Below, in pieces: positions 28,746 to 37,594 of a stretch of DNA of 64,000 nt; positions within the stretch are counted from its first letter, which is position 1; each line of letters opens with the position of its first letter. Source of the stretch: Maritimibacter sp. (GTDB taxonomy: Bacteria; Pseudomonadota; Alphaproteobacteria; Rhodobacterales; Rhodobacteraceae); assembly GCA_011389895.1 (NCBI GenBank), contig JAABTN010000006.1, positions 1 through 64,000 of the forward strand. The letters are read 5' to 3'. Made by a program: the position numbers and the translations under genes. The notes under the pieces are model-generated. The model saw only the letters and a program-made list of their open reading frames with translations, ran no database searches and was not told the origin of the DNA.

Positions 28746-29732
28746 TTAGTCAGCGCTGCTCTCCGCCTCTTTTGGCGCTTGTTTTCCGGACACCGAGGCC
28801 ATGGCCTTTTCGCCAAGGCTGCGGAATTTGTCAGATGCCGAATCCAGCTTGGCGGTCCATTCGGGATTGGGCACCTGCCCATCTGTGACCTTGTGAAAGG
28901 CCTGCAAAAGACTGGCGATGGCGAAAGGTTCGATCAAGGCGACCTTGACGGCCCACGCGAACAGGATCGCAAAGACAAAACCGCCCGCAGACCATGCGCC
29001 GGGGATCAGGTAGACCACCAGACCGGCCGGGGCCAGCATCACCAGAAACACCACGAACGACAGGCCGTAGACCACAAGCGCGACCCATGCGGCATTGGTC
29101 AGCATCGGGCGGGCGTTTTGCCCGTAGAGCACCAGCGCATCCCGCGCACCGGCCCAAGGATTCTCGGTCTTCGTGCGGATCAGGTGGGCAAGGATGACCT
29201 CATCCAGCAATCCGACGGCGACACGCAGAAAGGCGCGCACGATCTTCATCAACCCGTCGAACCCGGGTATCGGCAGGATCGAGGCCAACCCCTCGACGAG
29301 CCCGGTAACGGCGCGCAAGACGCCCTTGATGATCTGGTCCAGCCCGAACAGCACATTGGCCTGGCCGAAGCGTTCCTTCACCACCGCCTGCCCATGCTGG
29401 ATCTGGTTTCGACCGTCGGGCAGGTCACGTCCTTCGAGGTATTCCACCATGACGGCGATATGCCCGACCTTGACCATGTAAAGGATGTATTCGCGCAGAA
29501 AGTACAACACCGCAGCAGTCGCACCAAAGCCTATCGCGCCGCCGAAGAAGGTGGATGTCGCCCGGAAATCTGCGTCGCCAAGGGCGCCGACGCCCCAGCC
29601 GATGCCTGCGCCGGTTCCGGTCACGAGGACATAGGCGACCGCGATGCCGAAATAGACGATGACGCGCAGGACCAAGAATGGCGCTGTTCGGCGCATCACC
29701 GACATCGACGTGGAAAAAGAAAAGTCGGCCAT
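28746..29732 (-). CDS. Multi-pass membrane protein of unknown function, 328 residues
   Basis: The product starts MADFSFSTSMSVMRRTAPFL and has about six hydrophobic segments: roughly 20-42, 55-80, 120-150, 205-225, 232-255 and 258-280. An amphipathic Gly/Pro region (GLASILPIPGFDGLMKIVRA) sits in the middle and a charged tail follows. GGGAG lies upstream of the ATG at 29732. The frame continuing upstream to 30434 is only the shadow of the DUF4167 gene. It converges on katG across the katG terminator. I recognise no family; it looks like a conserved inner-membrane protein. Confidence 0.8.
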   Translation of the reverse strand: MADFSFSTSMSVMRRTAPFLVLRVIVYFGIAVAYVLVTGTGAGIGWGVGALGDADFRATSTFFGGAIGFGATAAVLYFLREYILYMVKVGHIAVMVEYLEGRDLPDGRNQIQHGQAVVKERFGQANVLFGLDQIIKGVLRAVTGLVEGLASILPIPGFDGLMKIVRAFLRVAVGLLDEVILAHLIRTKTENPWAGARDALVLYGQNARPMLTNAAWVALVVYGLSFVVFLVMLAPAGLVVYLIPGAWSAGGFVFAILFAWAVKVALIEPFAIASLLQAFHKVTDGQVPNPEWTAKLDSASDKFRSLGEKAMASVSGKQAPKEAESSAD

Positions 29733-29832
29733 CACGATACTCCCATAAATCACGGGAATACTGTCGCGTCTGGCCTGCGCATTCAACTCTTGTCTGTTTT
29801 GGATGAAAGGACCGGGCAAAGCCCCCAGAGAC

Positions 29833-29860
29833 GAAAAAGACCGCCCCATTGGGCGGCCTT
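29833..29860 (-). terminator. Rho-independent terminator of the DUF4167 gene
   Basis: On the minus strand GCCGCCC-AATG-GGGCGGT is followed by CTTTTTCG. It lies about 30 bases beyond the stop of the DUF4167 gene and upstream of the membrane-protein gene. Confidence 0.85.
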
Positions 29861-29886
29861 TCGGGCATGCGGTCATCCCTTTGCGT

Positions 29887-30540
29887 TCACTCGGCGGCTT
29901 CGGTGGTTCCATCGCCGGTATCGCGCGACGGGGCCGGGTCATTGGCCGTGTCGGCCTTGGGGGCCTTCGGCGCCTTGGGTTTGCGCGGGGCGCGCTGTTT
30001 CTTGGGCTTTTCGTCCGCGGTTTCGGCAAGACCGCCATCCTCGGGCACGACCACGTCGGGCTGGGGGGCCGAGCCGGGGTCAGAGAACCCCTCTTGCGTG
30101 TCCCCACCGTCCGGGCGGTTCTGCTTTTCGCGCCGCCGCTGGGCGTCGCGGTCCTGCCGGTCTGGCTTGCCGCCCTGTTGGCCGCCCTGCTGGCCCTGGT
30201 CATCCTGCCCTTGGGGGCCGGATTGGCCCTGGTTCTTGTTGCCGTTCTGCTGGTTGTTCTGGTTGCCCTGGTTCTGCTGACGCTTGGCGTCCGCGTCCCG
30301 TTGGGCTTCCGACAACAGGCGCGCGTAATGTTCGGCGTGTTGCTGAAAATTCTCGGCGGCCACGCGATCGTTGCCAAGCGACGCGTCGCGGGACAACTGC
30401 GAATACTTGTCGATGATCTGCTGCGGCGTGCCACGCACCTTGCCCTCGGGCCCGGAGCTGTCGAACACCCGATTGATGTTGTTGGACGGTGAGCGGCTAC
30501 GGTTTCCCTTACCGCGCGAACGTGATTTCGAAGATCTCAT
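29887..30540 (-). CDS. DUF4167 domain protein
   Basis: The 217 residues begin with a basic Ser/Arg segment (MRSSKSRSRGKGNRSRSPSN) and then the DUF4167 core (about 20-80: INRVFDSSGPEGKVRGTPQQ, then IDKYSQLSRDASLGNDRVAA, ENFQQHAEHYARLL). The rest is low-complexity: Gln/Asn/Gly-rich, then Lys/Pro/Ala-rich and acidic, so probably disordered. The basic start and disordered tails suggest nucleic-acid binding, but this is inference. The gene follows prmC, as it commonly does in alphaproteobacteria. Its upstream gap of 236 bases is full of short hairpins and may be a structured leader. Confidence 0.88.
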   Translation of the reverse strand: MRSSKSRSRGKGNRSRSPSNNINRVFDSSGPEGKVRGTPQQIIDKYSQLSRDASLGNDRVAAENFQQHAEHYARLLSEAQRDADAKRQQNQGNQNNQQNGNKNQGQSGPQGQDDQGQQGGQQGGKPDRQDRDAQRRREKQNRPDGGDTQEGFSDPGSAPQPDVVVPEDGGLAETADEKPKKQRAPRKPKAPKAPKADTANDPAPSRDTGDGTTEAAE

Positions 30541-30776
30541 ATGTTCCTGTATCCAGCCTGTTTTCTGGCTCTCGAACCAAGGGCAGCCCCTGCTGCGAAA
30601 GGAAGGTCCGGCTTTTCGGCTTATCGCTCCGAGAAGGGTAACCCTTCGTCAGGAGATACCCCTGACTACACATGCGTAACCCGGTGTGACAAGGTGATTC
30701 TGCAGGAATTTCCCTGTTTCAAGGGGATTTCGGGCGATTGTGACGTGAAATCCCTAAGGAAATGTCACCCGGCCCC
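30541..30776 (-). promoter_or_regulatory. Hairpin-rich leader between prmC and the DUF4167 gene
   Basis: Successive inverted repeats lie in this gap: GTCAGG/CCTGAC (30648-30653 with 30661-30666), GAAGGG/CCCTTC (30633-30638 with 30642-30647), GCAG/CTGC (30583-30586 with 30590-30593), AGCC/GGCT (30555-30558 with 30567-30570), and a longer GGGATTTC/GAAATCCC (30724-30731 with 30747-30754). The last may mark the end of prmC. The others lie within 130 bases of the DUF4167 start. No coding frame is apparent. Confidence 0.5.
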
Positions 30777-31616
30777 TCAGTCGACCGGTGCACACGCGCT
30801 CACGACCCGGTGCCTGCCATCCAGATCGGGATGCAGCGTGACATGTTCAAGCCCCGCATCCTTGAAAATCTCAGCGACCTCCGCGCCCTGTCGCGGGCCG
30901 ATTTCCACCAGCAAACGCCCGCCGGGGGCGAGGTGATCTTGCGTGCCAGAGGCGATCACGCGGTAGGGCGCGACCCCGTCCGAACCGGGGGTCAGTGCAA
31001 GCTCCGGGTCATGGCCCAAAACCTCGGGCGACAGGGTCGCCATCTCGGCTCCGGCGATATAGGGCGGGTTTGACACGATAAGGTCAAATCGCCCGCCAAC
31101 CGTCTCGTACCAATCCGAGCGATCGAGCGTCAGGCGCATATCAACACTGTGGCGAATGGCATTGCGCCGGGCCACGACAAGCGCGGGGTCCGACACGTCC
31201 ACCGCCACACCCAGGGCCGTGCGCCAATGGGCCAGCAGCGTCACGGCGAGAATGCCGCTACCGGTGCCCAGATCGAGAAGCCGCGCCGGGGCCTCCCCCG
31301 CCAGCGCCAGCGCGACGAGCGTTTCGGTTTCCGGGCGCGGGTCGAGCACGTCACGGGTGACTTCGAAATCGCGCCCCCAGAAGTTGCGCAGGCCGGTGAT
31401 CTTCGAGACCGGCTCACGCGCGCAGCGACGATCCAGGAGAACTTCGAATTCGGTGATCTTGCGCGCTGGCACCTCGGCCTCGCCCTCAAGCACCAGCTTC
31501 ATCACGTCGAGACCAAGGGCATGCGCCAGCAAAAGCTGGGCGTCACGCGCCGCGCCCTCGATCCCGGCCTGCCGCAACCGGGCGGTGCCCATGGCCAGCG
31601 CGGCGCGCAGGATCAC
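30777..31616 (-). CDS. prmC: Release factor glutamine methyltransferase PrmC
   Basis: PrmC methylates the glutamine of the GGQ motif in release factors, which speeds translation termination. The 279 residues have an N-terminal helical domain (about 1-75), the SAM-binding [16 protein letters not shown] and the catalytic NPPY motif in [13 protein letters not shown]. The start overlaps the prfA stop by four bases, so enzyme and substrate are coupled. The call is well supported by both sequence and neighbour. Confidence 0.96.
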   Translation of the reverse strand: MILRAALAMGTARLRQAGIEGAARDAQLLLAHALGLDVMKLVLEGEAEVPARKITEFEVLLDRRCAREPVSKITGLRNFWGRDFEVTRDVLDPRPETETLVALALAGEAPARLLDLGTGSGILAVTLLAHWRTALGVAVDVSDPALVVARRNAIRHSVDMRLTLDRSDWYETVGGRFDLIVSNPPYIAGAEMATLSPEVLGHDPELALTPGSDGVAPYRVIASGTQDHLAPGGRLLVEIGPRQGAEVAEIFKDAGLEHVTLHPDLDGRHRVVSACAPVD

Positions 31617-32668
31617 GTGTCAAGCTCCGCCATCTTGGCGGCCTGATCGGCAGAGGTGAGCGCGTCGATGGTTTCGTCCAGATCGCCCGCCATGACCTCG
31701 CCCAACCGATAAAGTGTGAGGTTGATGCGGTGATCGGTCATGCGACCTTGCGGGAAATTATAGGTGCGGATGCGTTCCGATCGGTCGCCCGAACCAACCT
31801 GGCTTTTGCGGTCGGCGGCGCGCGTGTCGTGCATGCGTTGGCGTTCGATATCGAAAAGCCGCGTTTTCAGAACCTGCATCGCGATCTCGCGGTTGCGGTG
31901 TTGCGATTTTTCAGAGCTGACCACGACCAACCCGCTGGGAACATGGGTGATCCGCACCGCCGAGTCGGTAGTGTTGACGTGCTGCCCCCCTGCCCCCGAG
32001 GCGCGCATGGTGTCGATGCGCAGGTCAGCAGGGTCGATGTGCACGTCGACATCCTCGGCCTCGGGCAAAACCGCCACGGTGGCCGCCGAGGTGTGGATGC
32101 GCCCACCCGACTCCGTTTCCGGCACCCGCTGCACCCGGTGCACGCCGCTTTCGTATTTGAGCCTCGCGAACACCCCGTCGCCCTTCACATGCGCCACCAC
32201 GTCCTTCACCCCGCCCAGCTCGGTCAGGCTTTGCTCGACGATGTCGAACGACCAGCCCTGCCGTTCGGCGTAGCGTTGATACATGCGCAGCAGATCGCCT
32301 GCGAACAGCGCGGCCTCTTCGCCCCCGGTGCCCGGCCGGATCTCGATCATCGCCGGGCGCGCGTCGGCGGCATCCTTGGGCAACAGCACGATGCGCATGG
32401 CCTGCTCCATCTCCGGCAGGCGCGCGCGCAGAAGCGGCAGTTCCTCTTGCGCCAATTCGCGCATCTCAGGTTCCTCCAGCATCGCCTCGGCCTCGGCAAT
32501 GTCATCGAGAAGCTGGCGATAGGCCGCGATTTCCTCGACCACCGGTTTCAGCGTGGCGTATTCCCGGCCAATCGCCGCGATCTCGTCGCCCGACAGACCC
32601 TCGGCCATCTTCGCTTCGAGGAAATGAAACCGCTCTGTGATCGCGTTGAGTTTGTCTATCGGAACCAT
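31613..32668 (-). CDS. prfA: Peptide chain release factor 1
   Basis: RF1 reads UAA and UAG stop codons. The 351 residues carry the catalytic GGQ in [20 protein letters not shown] and the coiled N-terminal domain. The stop-recognising PxT-type segment falls around [20 protein letters not shown]. Length and motifs are typical of RF1 rather than RF2. It is followed by prmC with a four-base overlap; prmC modifies this protein's GGQ glutamine. Confidence 0.98.
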   Translation of the reverse strand: MVPIDKLNAITERFHFLEAKMAEGLSGDEIAAIGREYATLKPVVEEIAAYRQLLDDIAEAEAMLEEPEMRELAQEELPLLRARLPEMEQAMRIVLLPKDAADARPAMIEIRPGTGGEEAALFAGDLLRMYQRYAERQGWSFDIVEQSLTELGGVKDVVAHVKGDGVFARLKYESGVHRVQRVPETESGGRIHTSAATVAVLPEAEDVDVHIDPADLRIDTMRASGAGGQHVNTTDSAVRITHVPSGLVVVSSEKSQHRNREIAMQVLKTRLFDIERQRMHDTRAADRKSQVGSGDRSERIRTYNFPQGRMTDHRINLTLYRLGEVMAGDLDETIDALTSADQAAKMAELDT

Positions 32669-32719
32669 GCACAGCTCGTGGCCGATTGCCCGGAATTGGT
32701 CAAGAGGGCAAGCGCGGCC

Positions 32720-33145
32720 TCATCCCTCGGGTTGCTCGAGCTTATCGAACCAACGCGTGACCTTGGCGGCATTCACCCCCATGTCGCCGCGGCCAAAGAC
32801 AAGGTGCGAATGAACGTGAAGGTTGCCATCGGCGACCCAGATCGTCGCGATATCGGGAAACCCCCAAAGCCGCGACCGGGTGACAAACGCCGCCGGGTCA
32901 TCGCCCGTGCCCACCCGCTCGGTGCGCGGGGTGGCCTCGGCCACGTCAAGCATCCGCGCGAACGCGTCCTCGGGCAGCGAGGTAAGCGGGCGCACCACCT
33001 TGATGCCACCCATCATCGGATGCGCCCCCGGCTCAACCGGCCCCGGCGTCTGGGTCAGCCGCGCCTTGGGAAGCGGGGCAACACGGACCCAGACGCCGGC
33101 AATGAGGATCAGGATGGCGAAGCCGAGAATGATTTTCCAAGCCAT
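32720..33145 (-). CDS. DUF1499 family protein
   Basis: The 141 residues have one N-terminal transmembrane helix (MAWKIILGFAILILIAGVWV), then a DUF1499-type domain with the VTRSRLWGFPDIATIWVADG strand region and LHVHSHLVFGRGDMGVNAAK near the C-terminus. The family function is unknown. I set the start at 33145 because AAAGGAG precedes that ATG; the frame reaching 33163 begins inside the ribosome site. The gene ends 51 bases before prfA in the same direction and may be transcribed with it. Confidence 0.85.
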   Translation of the reverse strand: MAWKIILGFAILILIAGVWVRVAPLPKARLTQTPGPVEPGAHPMMGGIKVVRPLTSLPEDAFARMLDVAEATPRTERVGTGDDPAAFVTRSRLWGFPDIATIWVADGNLHVHSHLVFGRGDMGVNAAKVTRWFDKLEQPEG

Positions 33146-33217
33146 GACAGGCTCCTTTTTCAATCAGAGAACGAGGCCCTCAGGGGGCATGGTTCAGGGG
33201 AGGGTGAAACGTATGGT

Positions 33218-34177
33218 TCAGCGGCGGGTATAGGCCCAGAGACACAAAAGCTCGGTCGCGACATGCGCGCCCGCGATGGCGGTGGCCCCGGTGGTATCGA
33301 ACGGCGGGGACACCTCGACCACATCGCCCCCAACGACCGATAGCCCGGCCATGGCGCGCAGGATCGCCGCCGCTTGTGGCGAGGTCAGCCCACCCCAGAC
33401 CGGGGTGCCGGTGCCGGGCGCAAAGGCCGGGTCCAGCCCGTCGATGTCGAAGCTGACATAGACCTGTGCCGTGCCCACGATCTCGCGAATGCGGTCTGCC
33501 GTGCGCGCGGCCCCGATGCGGTGCACCTCCGGCGCGTCGATGATGGTGATGCCCAAGGGGTCGGGGTTGGTGGTGCGGATGCCCACCTGCACCGAATGGT
33601 CAATGTCGATCAGCCCCTCTTGCACCGCCGTGTAGACAAAGGTGCCATGGTCCACGCGCGTGTCGTCGTCATCGACCCAGCTATCGGTGTGCGCGTCGAA
33701 TTGTACGAGCGCGAGGGGGCCGTGTTTCGCCACGTGGGCGCGCAGGATCGGCAGCGTGATGGAATGGTCCCCGCCCAAGGTGATCACGCCGCACCCTTGC
33801 GCGAGGATGCCCGCGATATGCGCCTCGATCCGGGCCGGGACATCGGCGGGTTTGGCATAATCGAAGGCCATGTCGCCGTAGTCGGCAATGGCGAACTCGG
33901 ACATCACGTCAAAGCCCCATCCATAGGGCGCATCCGGGCTTTGCAGGGCGGACGCCTCGCGGATCGCGCGCGGGCCAAGCCGCGTGCCGGGCCGGTTGGT
34001 CACCGCTTGGTCGAAAGGGATGCCGGTCACGGCCACATCCGCCCCGCCCAGATCCTTGGTGTAGCGGCGGCGCAGGAACGACAGGGCCCCGGCAAAGGTA
34101 TTCTCGAACCCCGGCCCCTTCAGATCGTCGCGCGTGAAAGCGGCGTCGATGTCGCTCTGGGCGTCTTCCAATGCCAT
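33218..34177 (-). CDS. speB: Agmatinase/ureohydrolase family protein
   Basis: This manganese enzyme family hydrolyses guanidino compounds to urea. The 319 residues show the metal ligands in GVITLGGDHSITLP, LVQFDAHTDSWVDDD, and VSFDIDGLDPAFAPGTGTPV. The substrate loop around GIPFDQAVTNRPGTRLGPRA is typical of the agmatinase group. Related enzymes act on guanidinobutyrate or guanidinopropionate, so the exact substrate is less certain than the fold. It is divergent from mazG. No polyamine genes are adjacent to help decide. Confidence 0.85.
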   Translation of the reverse strand: MALEDAQSDIDAAFTRDDLKGPGFENTFAGALSFLRRRYTKDLGGADVAVTGIPFDQAVTNRPGTRLGPRAIREASALQSPDAPYGWGFDVMSEFAIADYGDMAFDYAKPADVPARIEAHIAGILAQGCGVITLGGDHSITLPILRAHVAKHGPLALVQFDAHTDSWVDDDDTRVDHGTFVYTAVQEGLIDIDHSVQVGIRTTNPDPLGITIIDAPEVHRIGAARTADRIREIVGTAQVYVSFDIDGLDPAFAPGTGTPVWGGLTSPQAAAILRAMAGLSVVGGDVVEVSPPFDTTGATAIAGAHVATELLCLWAYTRR

Positions 34178-34247
34178 GTCTCACCCCTTTGGCTGGCCAC
34201 TTGTGCAGCGCTTTGTTAGCACGATGAACAAACAATGGGAGCGCAAG

Positions 34248-35081
34248 ATGAGCAAGACATCGGATGAAATCGTGCATGACCCCGAGGGCGGGATCGCGCG
34301 GCTTCTTGAAATCATGCGTCGGTTGCGCGACCCGCACACGGGCTGCCCCTGGGATATCGAGCAGGATTTCGCGACCATCGCACCCTATACCATCGAAGAA
34401 GCCTACGAGGTGTCGGACGCGATCGAGCGCGAGGCTTGGGACGAGTTGCGCGGTGAATTGGGCGATCTGCTGTTTCAATCGGTGTTTCATGCCCAGATGG
34501 CCGAAGAACGCGGGTTGTTTTCGTTTCACGACGTGGCGCGCGGCATGGCGGACAAGATGGTGACGCGCCACCCACATGTCTTCGGCTCCGAGAGCCGCGA
34601 CAAGAGCGCGGATCAGCAGACGGTGGATTGGGAGACGATCAAGGCACGCGAACGCGCGGCAAAGGCCCGGGGCGGGGTTCTTGATGATGTCGCCCTCGCC
34701 CTGCCCGCGCTGATGCGCGCGGTGAAGCTGCAAAAACGCGCCGCGCGGGTCGGCTTCGATTGGCCCGAGATCGAGCAAGTGCTCGACAAGGTGGCCGAGG
34801 AGACGCGCGAGGTGATCGAGGCGCGCGATCACAAAACCCATGACGACGTGACCGAAGAGGTCGGGGATCTGCTTTTTGTCATCGCCAATGTCGCGCGCCA
34901 TCTCGACGTGGACCCGGAGGCGGCGCTGCGCGGCGCGAATGCGAAATTCACCCGCCGGTTCAGCGGCATCGAGGCCGCGCTTGCCGCCCAAGGCAAACGC
35001 CCGGAGGACAGCGACCTTGCCGAAATGGATGCGCTCTGGATCGAGATGAAGCATCGGGAAAAGCGCGCACCTAATTCCTGA
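34248..35081 (+). CDS. mazG: Nucleoside triphosphate pyrophosphohydrolase MazG
   Basis: MazG hydrolyses NTPs to NMPs and is linked to nucleotide-pool cleaning. The 277 residues contain two MazG domains. The N-terminal one has the full metal motif in TIEEAYEVSDAIEREAWDEL and RGELGDLLFQSVFHA. The C-terminal one has EETREVIEARDHKTHDDVTE and EVGDLLFVIANVARHL. The ATG at 34248 follows GGGAGCG; an alternative at 34224 would add eight residues. It is divergent from the agmatinase gene and ends close before the iron-binding protein gene. Confidence 0.94.
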   Translation: MSKTSDEIVHDPEGGIARLLEIMRRLRDPHTGCPWDIEQDFATIAPYTIEEAYEVSDAIEREAWDELRGELGDLLFQSVFHAQMAEERGLFSFHDVARGMADKMVTRHPHVFGSESRDKSADQQTVDWETIKARERAAKARGGVLDDVALALPALMRAVKLQKRAARVGFDWPEIEQVLDKVAEETREVIEARDHKTHDDVTEEVGDLLFVIANVARHLDVDPEAALRGANAKFTRRFSGIEAALAAQGKRPEDSDLAEMDALWIEMKHREKRAPNS

Positions 35082-35100
35082 TTGTTTATATCAACCATTG

Positions 35101-35126
35101 ACCTGAGTGTTTTAGTCAGGTTTTTT
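35101..35126 (+). promoter_or_regulatory. Inverted repeat before fbpA: iron-box-like or mazG terminator
   Basis: ACCTGA-N9-TCAGGT is a six-base-pair inverted repeat followed by TTTTT. Its core TGA-N9-TCA (35104-35118) fits the published RirA iron-responsive operator pattern, which would make sense before a ferric-iron binding protein gene. The T run equally fits a terminator for mazG, which ends 20 bases upstream. Both roles are possible. Confidence 0.5.
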
Positions 35127-35155
35127 GCGGGCACATAGAATCAATGGAGGACCCT

Positions 35156-36157
35156 ATGCTTCGCACCACCCTTTTCACGGCGATGGCCGCCGCAACCGCG
35201 CTTCCGGCCATGGCCGAGGTGAATGTCTATTCTTACCGCCAGCCCGAGCTGATCCAGCCGCTGGTCGACGCCTTCACCGAGGAAAGCGGTATCGACGTCA
35301 ACGTCGCCTTTCTCAACAAGGGCATGGTCGAGCGGCTGCAAGCCGAAGGCGACCGTTCGCCCGCTGACGTGATCCTCACCGTCGACATCTCGCGCCTGTC
35401 CGAGCTTGTGGATGCCGGCCTCACCCAGCCCGTCGAAAGCGACGAGATCACATCGCAGGTTCCGGCCGAGTTTCGCGACCCCGGCAACGAATGGTTTGGC
35501 CTGACCACCCGCGCGCGCATCGTCTATGCCCACAAGGACCGCGTCGCCAAGGGTGAAGTCACCACCTACGAAGACCTCACCGATCCGAAGTGGGAAGGCC
35601 GCATTTGCACCCGTTCGGGCACCAATGCCTACAACGTCGCGCTGACTTCGGCCGCGATCCACCACATGGGCGAAGAGGCCGCCAAGACGTGGCTCGAAGG
35701 CGTGAAATCGAACCTCGCGCGCAAACCGCAGGGCAACGATCGGGCACAGGTCAAGGCGATCTGGGCCGGCGAATGCGACATCAGCCTTGGCAACACCTAC
35801 TACATGGGCGCCATGCTTCAGGACGAAGAGCAACAGGAATGGGCCAATGCCGTGCGGCTCGAATTTCCGGTCTTCGAAGGTGCGGGCACGCATGTGAACG
35901 TCTCGGGCATGGCGATGACCAAGGCGTCGCCGAACCGCGACGACGCGCTGGCGTTCATGGAATTTCTCGCCTCGGATGCAGCCCAAGGCATCTACGCCGA
36001 GATCGTGAACGAATACCCGGTCGCCCCGGACGTGCCGAATTCGGACGTGGTGGAAAGCTGGGGCAGCTTCACCGCCGATGACGTGAACCTGATGGATCTC
36101 GCGAAACTGCGCCCCGATGCCCTGCGCATCACGCAGGAAGTGGACTTCGACGGCTAA
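35156..36157 (+). CDS. Ferric iron ABC transporter substrate-binding protein (FbpA/FutA type)
   Basis: This periplasmic protein of 333 residues captures Fe(III) for an ABC importer. It has a signal peptide (about 1-20, ending PAMAEV), then EVNVYSYRQPELIQPLVDAF at the start of the mature domain. The paired tyrosines of GNTYYMGAML are the usual iron ligands in this family. The ATG at 35156 follows GGAGG; the one at 35144 is upstream of that site. No permease or ATPase gene is adjacent: the next gene is convergent. It therefore either serves a transporter encoded elsewhere or is separately controlled. Confidence 0.9.
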   Translation: MLRTTLFTAMAAATALPAMAEVNVYSYRQPELIQPLVDAFTEESGIDVNVAFLNKGMVERLQAEGDRSPADVILTVDISRLSELVDAGLTQPVESDEITSQVPAEFRDPGNEWFGLTTRARIVYAHKDRVAKGEVTTYEDLTDPKWEGRICTRSGTNAYNVALTSAAIHHMGEEAAKTWLEGVKSNLARKPQGNDRAQVKAIWAGECDISLGNTYYMGAMLQDEEQQEWANAVRLEFPVFEGAGTHVNVSGMAMTKASPNRDDALAFMEFLASDAAQGIYAEIVNEYPVAPDVPNSDVVESWGSFTADDVNLMDLAKLRPDALRITQEVDFDG

Positions 36158-36183
36158 GCCCGCCAGACACCCGACGACCACCG

Positions 36184-36211
36184 CAACGCCCGGCCCCCGC
36201 GCCGGGCGTTG
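36184..36211. terminator. Hairpin between convergent fbpA-like and P450 genes
   Basis: An 11-base-pair perfect stem CAACGCCCGGC / GCCGGGCGTTG with a six-base loop lies between the two stops. There is no long T run on either side, so it is a possible bidirectional terminator or an mRNA-stabilising end. Confidence 0.6.
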
Positions 36212-37594
36212 TCACGTCTGGCTGCGCGGCGTCAGCGCAAGCCATATCCCGTCTTTCCCGCGCACGGTCAGATGGGCCACCGGCATCGCCGGGCGGTCCG
36301 GCACAAGGGCGAAACGATAGGCGCGCACCAGCATCGACACCAGAAGCGGCCCCTCGACCATGGCAAACCCGGCCCCGGTGCACACGCGCTGCCCGGCAGA
36401 GAACGGCATATAGGCCGTGCGCAAGCAATGCTTGCCGTTTTCCGTAGCGAACCTTCCGGGATCAAACGCATCGGGCCGGTCCCAAAGCCGCTCATGGCGG
36501 TGCTGGTGCCACGGGCTTAGAACCACCTGCGCGCCGGGGGCCACATCGCGGTCGCGAAACCGCTCCGGACAGGTCGTCTCGCGCACCATCATGGGAACCG
36601 GCGGATAGAGCCTGAGCGCCTCGCGAAACACGTCGCGCGCGACCTTCAGCTTCCCCATCTGCCCGAAATCATCGCCATGGGTCAGCCGCGCTTCGGATTC
36701 CCGCGCCACCCTGTCCTGCCAGTCGGGATACATCGCCAACAGATACAGGGTCCAGGCCAGCGCGGAGGCGGATGTCTCGTGCCCGGCGAGGAAAAAGATC
36801 GCGACCTGGTCCACCATCTCTTCTGTATCAAAGGTCTCGCCCGTCTCGGGGTCCGGCGTCGTCATGATCTTGGTCGCAAGATCCTCGGGTGCTGTCCCGG
36901 CATGGATCGCGGCCATCCGGTCCCCGGTCAGCTTCGTGATCAGCGCCCTTATATCCTTGGCGGTGCGCCGGGTTTGACGGTTGTGAAACCGCGGCACCCA
37001 GGTCGGGAGCGGCAGAACGGCCCCGAGGTTCAGGACCGGTTGGGCGCGTTGATGGGCGCGGAATTTCTCGAACACCGCCGTGGCGGTGTCATGCTCGATC
37101 GGGATCGAGAAGAGCGTGCGAAAGATCACGTCCGCCGCCGCATGCGAGGTTTGGGGTTCGATGTCGACCGGGTTCCCGGTGGCCAGATCGCCAAGCCGCG
37201 CGACGGCGGAGTGCCCGGCATCCCACATCGCCGGAAAGATGTCTTTCAACCGCCCGCCCTCAAAAGCCGGGTCGATGATGCGGCGCTGGCGTTTCCACGT
37301 CTCACCATTGGTGACGAAGACGGAATTGCCCAAAAGCGGTGCCAGCCCTTCGCGCACCCGGTCCGACTTTGGAAAATCATCGGGCCGCTCCTTGAGCACG
37401 AGATCGACAAGGCTCGGCTCATTGCACAGGTAGGAGCGGAAAAAGGGCGTGCGAAACTCGGCCATCCAGGCCCGGTAAAGGCGCGCGGGCTGGGCCGACA
37501 GGATGTCTTCGCGAAACAGCTTTGCATACCGCCAAAGCGGCACGCGGCCCGCCCGCGCGGGCGGTTTCGGCGGCAGGGGGCTGTCATCGCTCAT
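36212..37594 (-). CDS. Cytochrome P450
   Basis: This haem monooxygenase has 460 residues. The I-helix motif FLAGHETSASALAWTLYLLA, the ExxR motif in FREALRLYPPVPMMVRET and the haem cysteine loop PFSAGQRVCTGAGFAMVEG are all intact, so it should be active. It has no transmembrane helix and a Pro-rich start. The proline-rich PPVPMMVRET after ExxR resembles P450s acting on fatty acids or other lipids, but no substrate can be assigned. No ferredoxin or reductase gene is nearby. Its start overlaps the stop of the membrane serine hydrolase by four bases, so the two are made together. Confidence 0.94.
   Translation of the reverse strand: MSDDSPLPPKPPARAGRVPLWRYAKLFREDILSAQPARLYRAWMAEFRTPFFRSYLCNEPSLVDLVLKERPDDFPKSDRVREGLAPLLGNSVFVTNGETWKRQRRIIDPAFEGGRLKDIFPAMWDAGHSAVARLGDLATGNPVDIEPQTSHAAADVIFRTLFSIPIEHDTATAVFEKFRAHQRAQPVLNLGAVLPLPTWVPRFHNRQTRRTAKDIRALITKLTGDRMAAIHAGTAPEDLATKIMTTPDPETGETFDTEEMVDQVAIFFLAGHETSASALAWTLYLLAMYPDWQDRVARESEARLTHGDDFGQMGKLKVARDVFREALRLYPPVPMMVRETTCPERFRDRDVAPGAQVVLSPWHQHRHERLWDRPDAFDPGRFATENGKHCLRTAYMPFSAGQRVCTGAGFAMVEGPLLVSMLVRAYRFALVPDRPAMPVAHLTVRGKDGIWLALTPRSQT

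Noticed and set aside
30541-30700. A possible 4.5S or RNase P RNA in the DUF4167 gap
   Set aside because: Short stretches such as AGGAAGGTCCGG resemble parts of such RNAs, but the conserved core of neither (for example the GGTCAGGTCCGGAAGGAAGC-type SRP core) is present.
31730-33343. A 537-residue rightward frame opposite prfA
   Set aside because: It crosses prfA and the DUF1499 gene and has no motif; prfA has GGQ and normal length.
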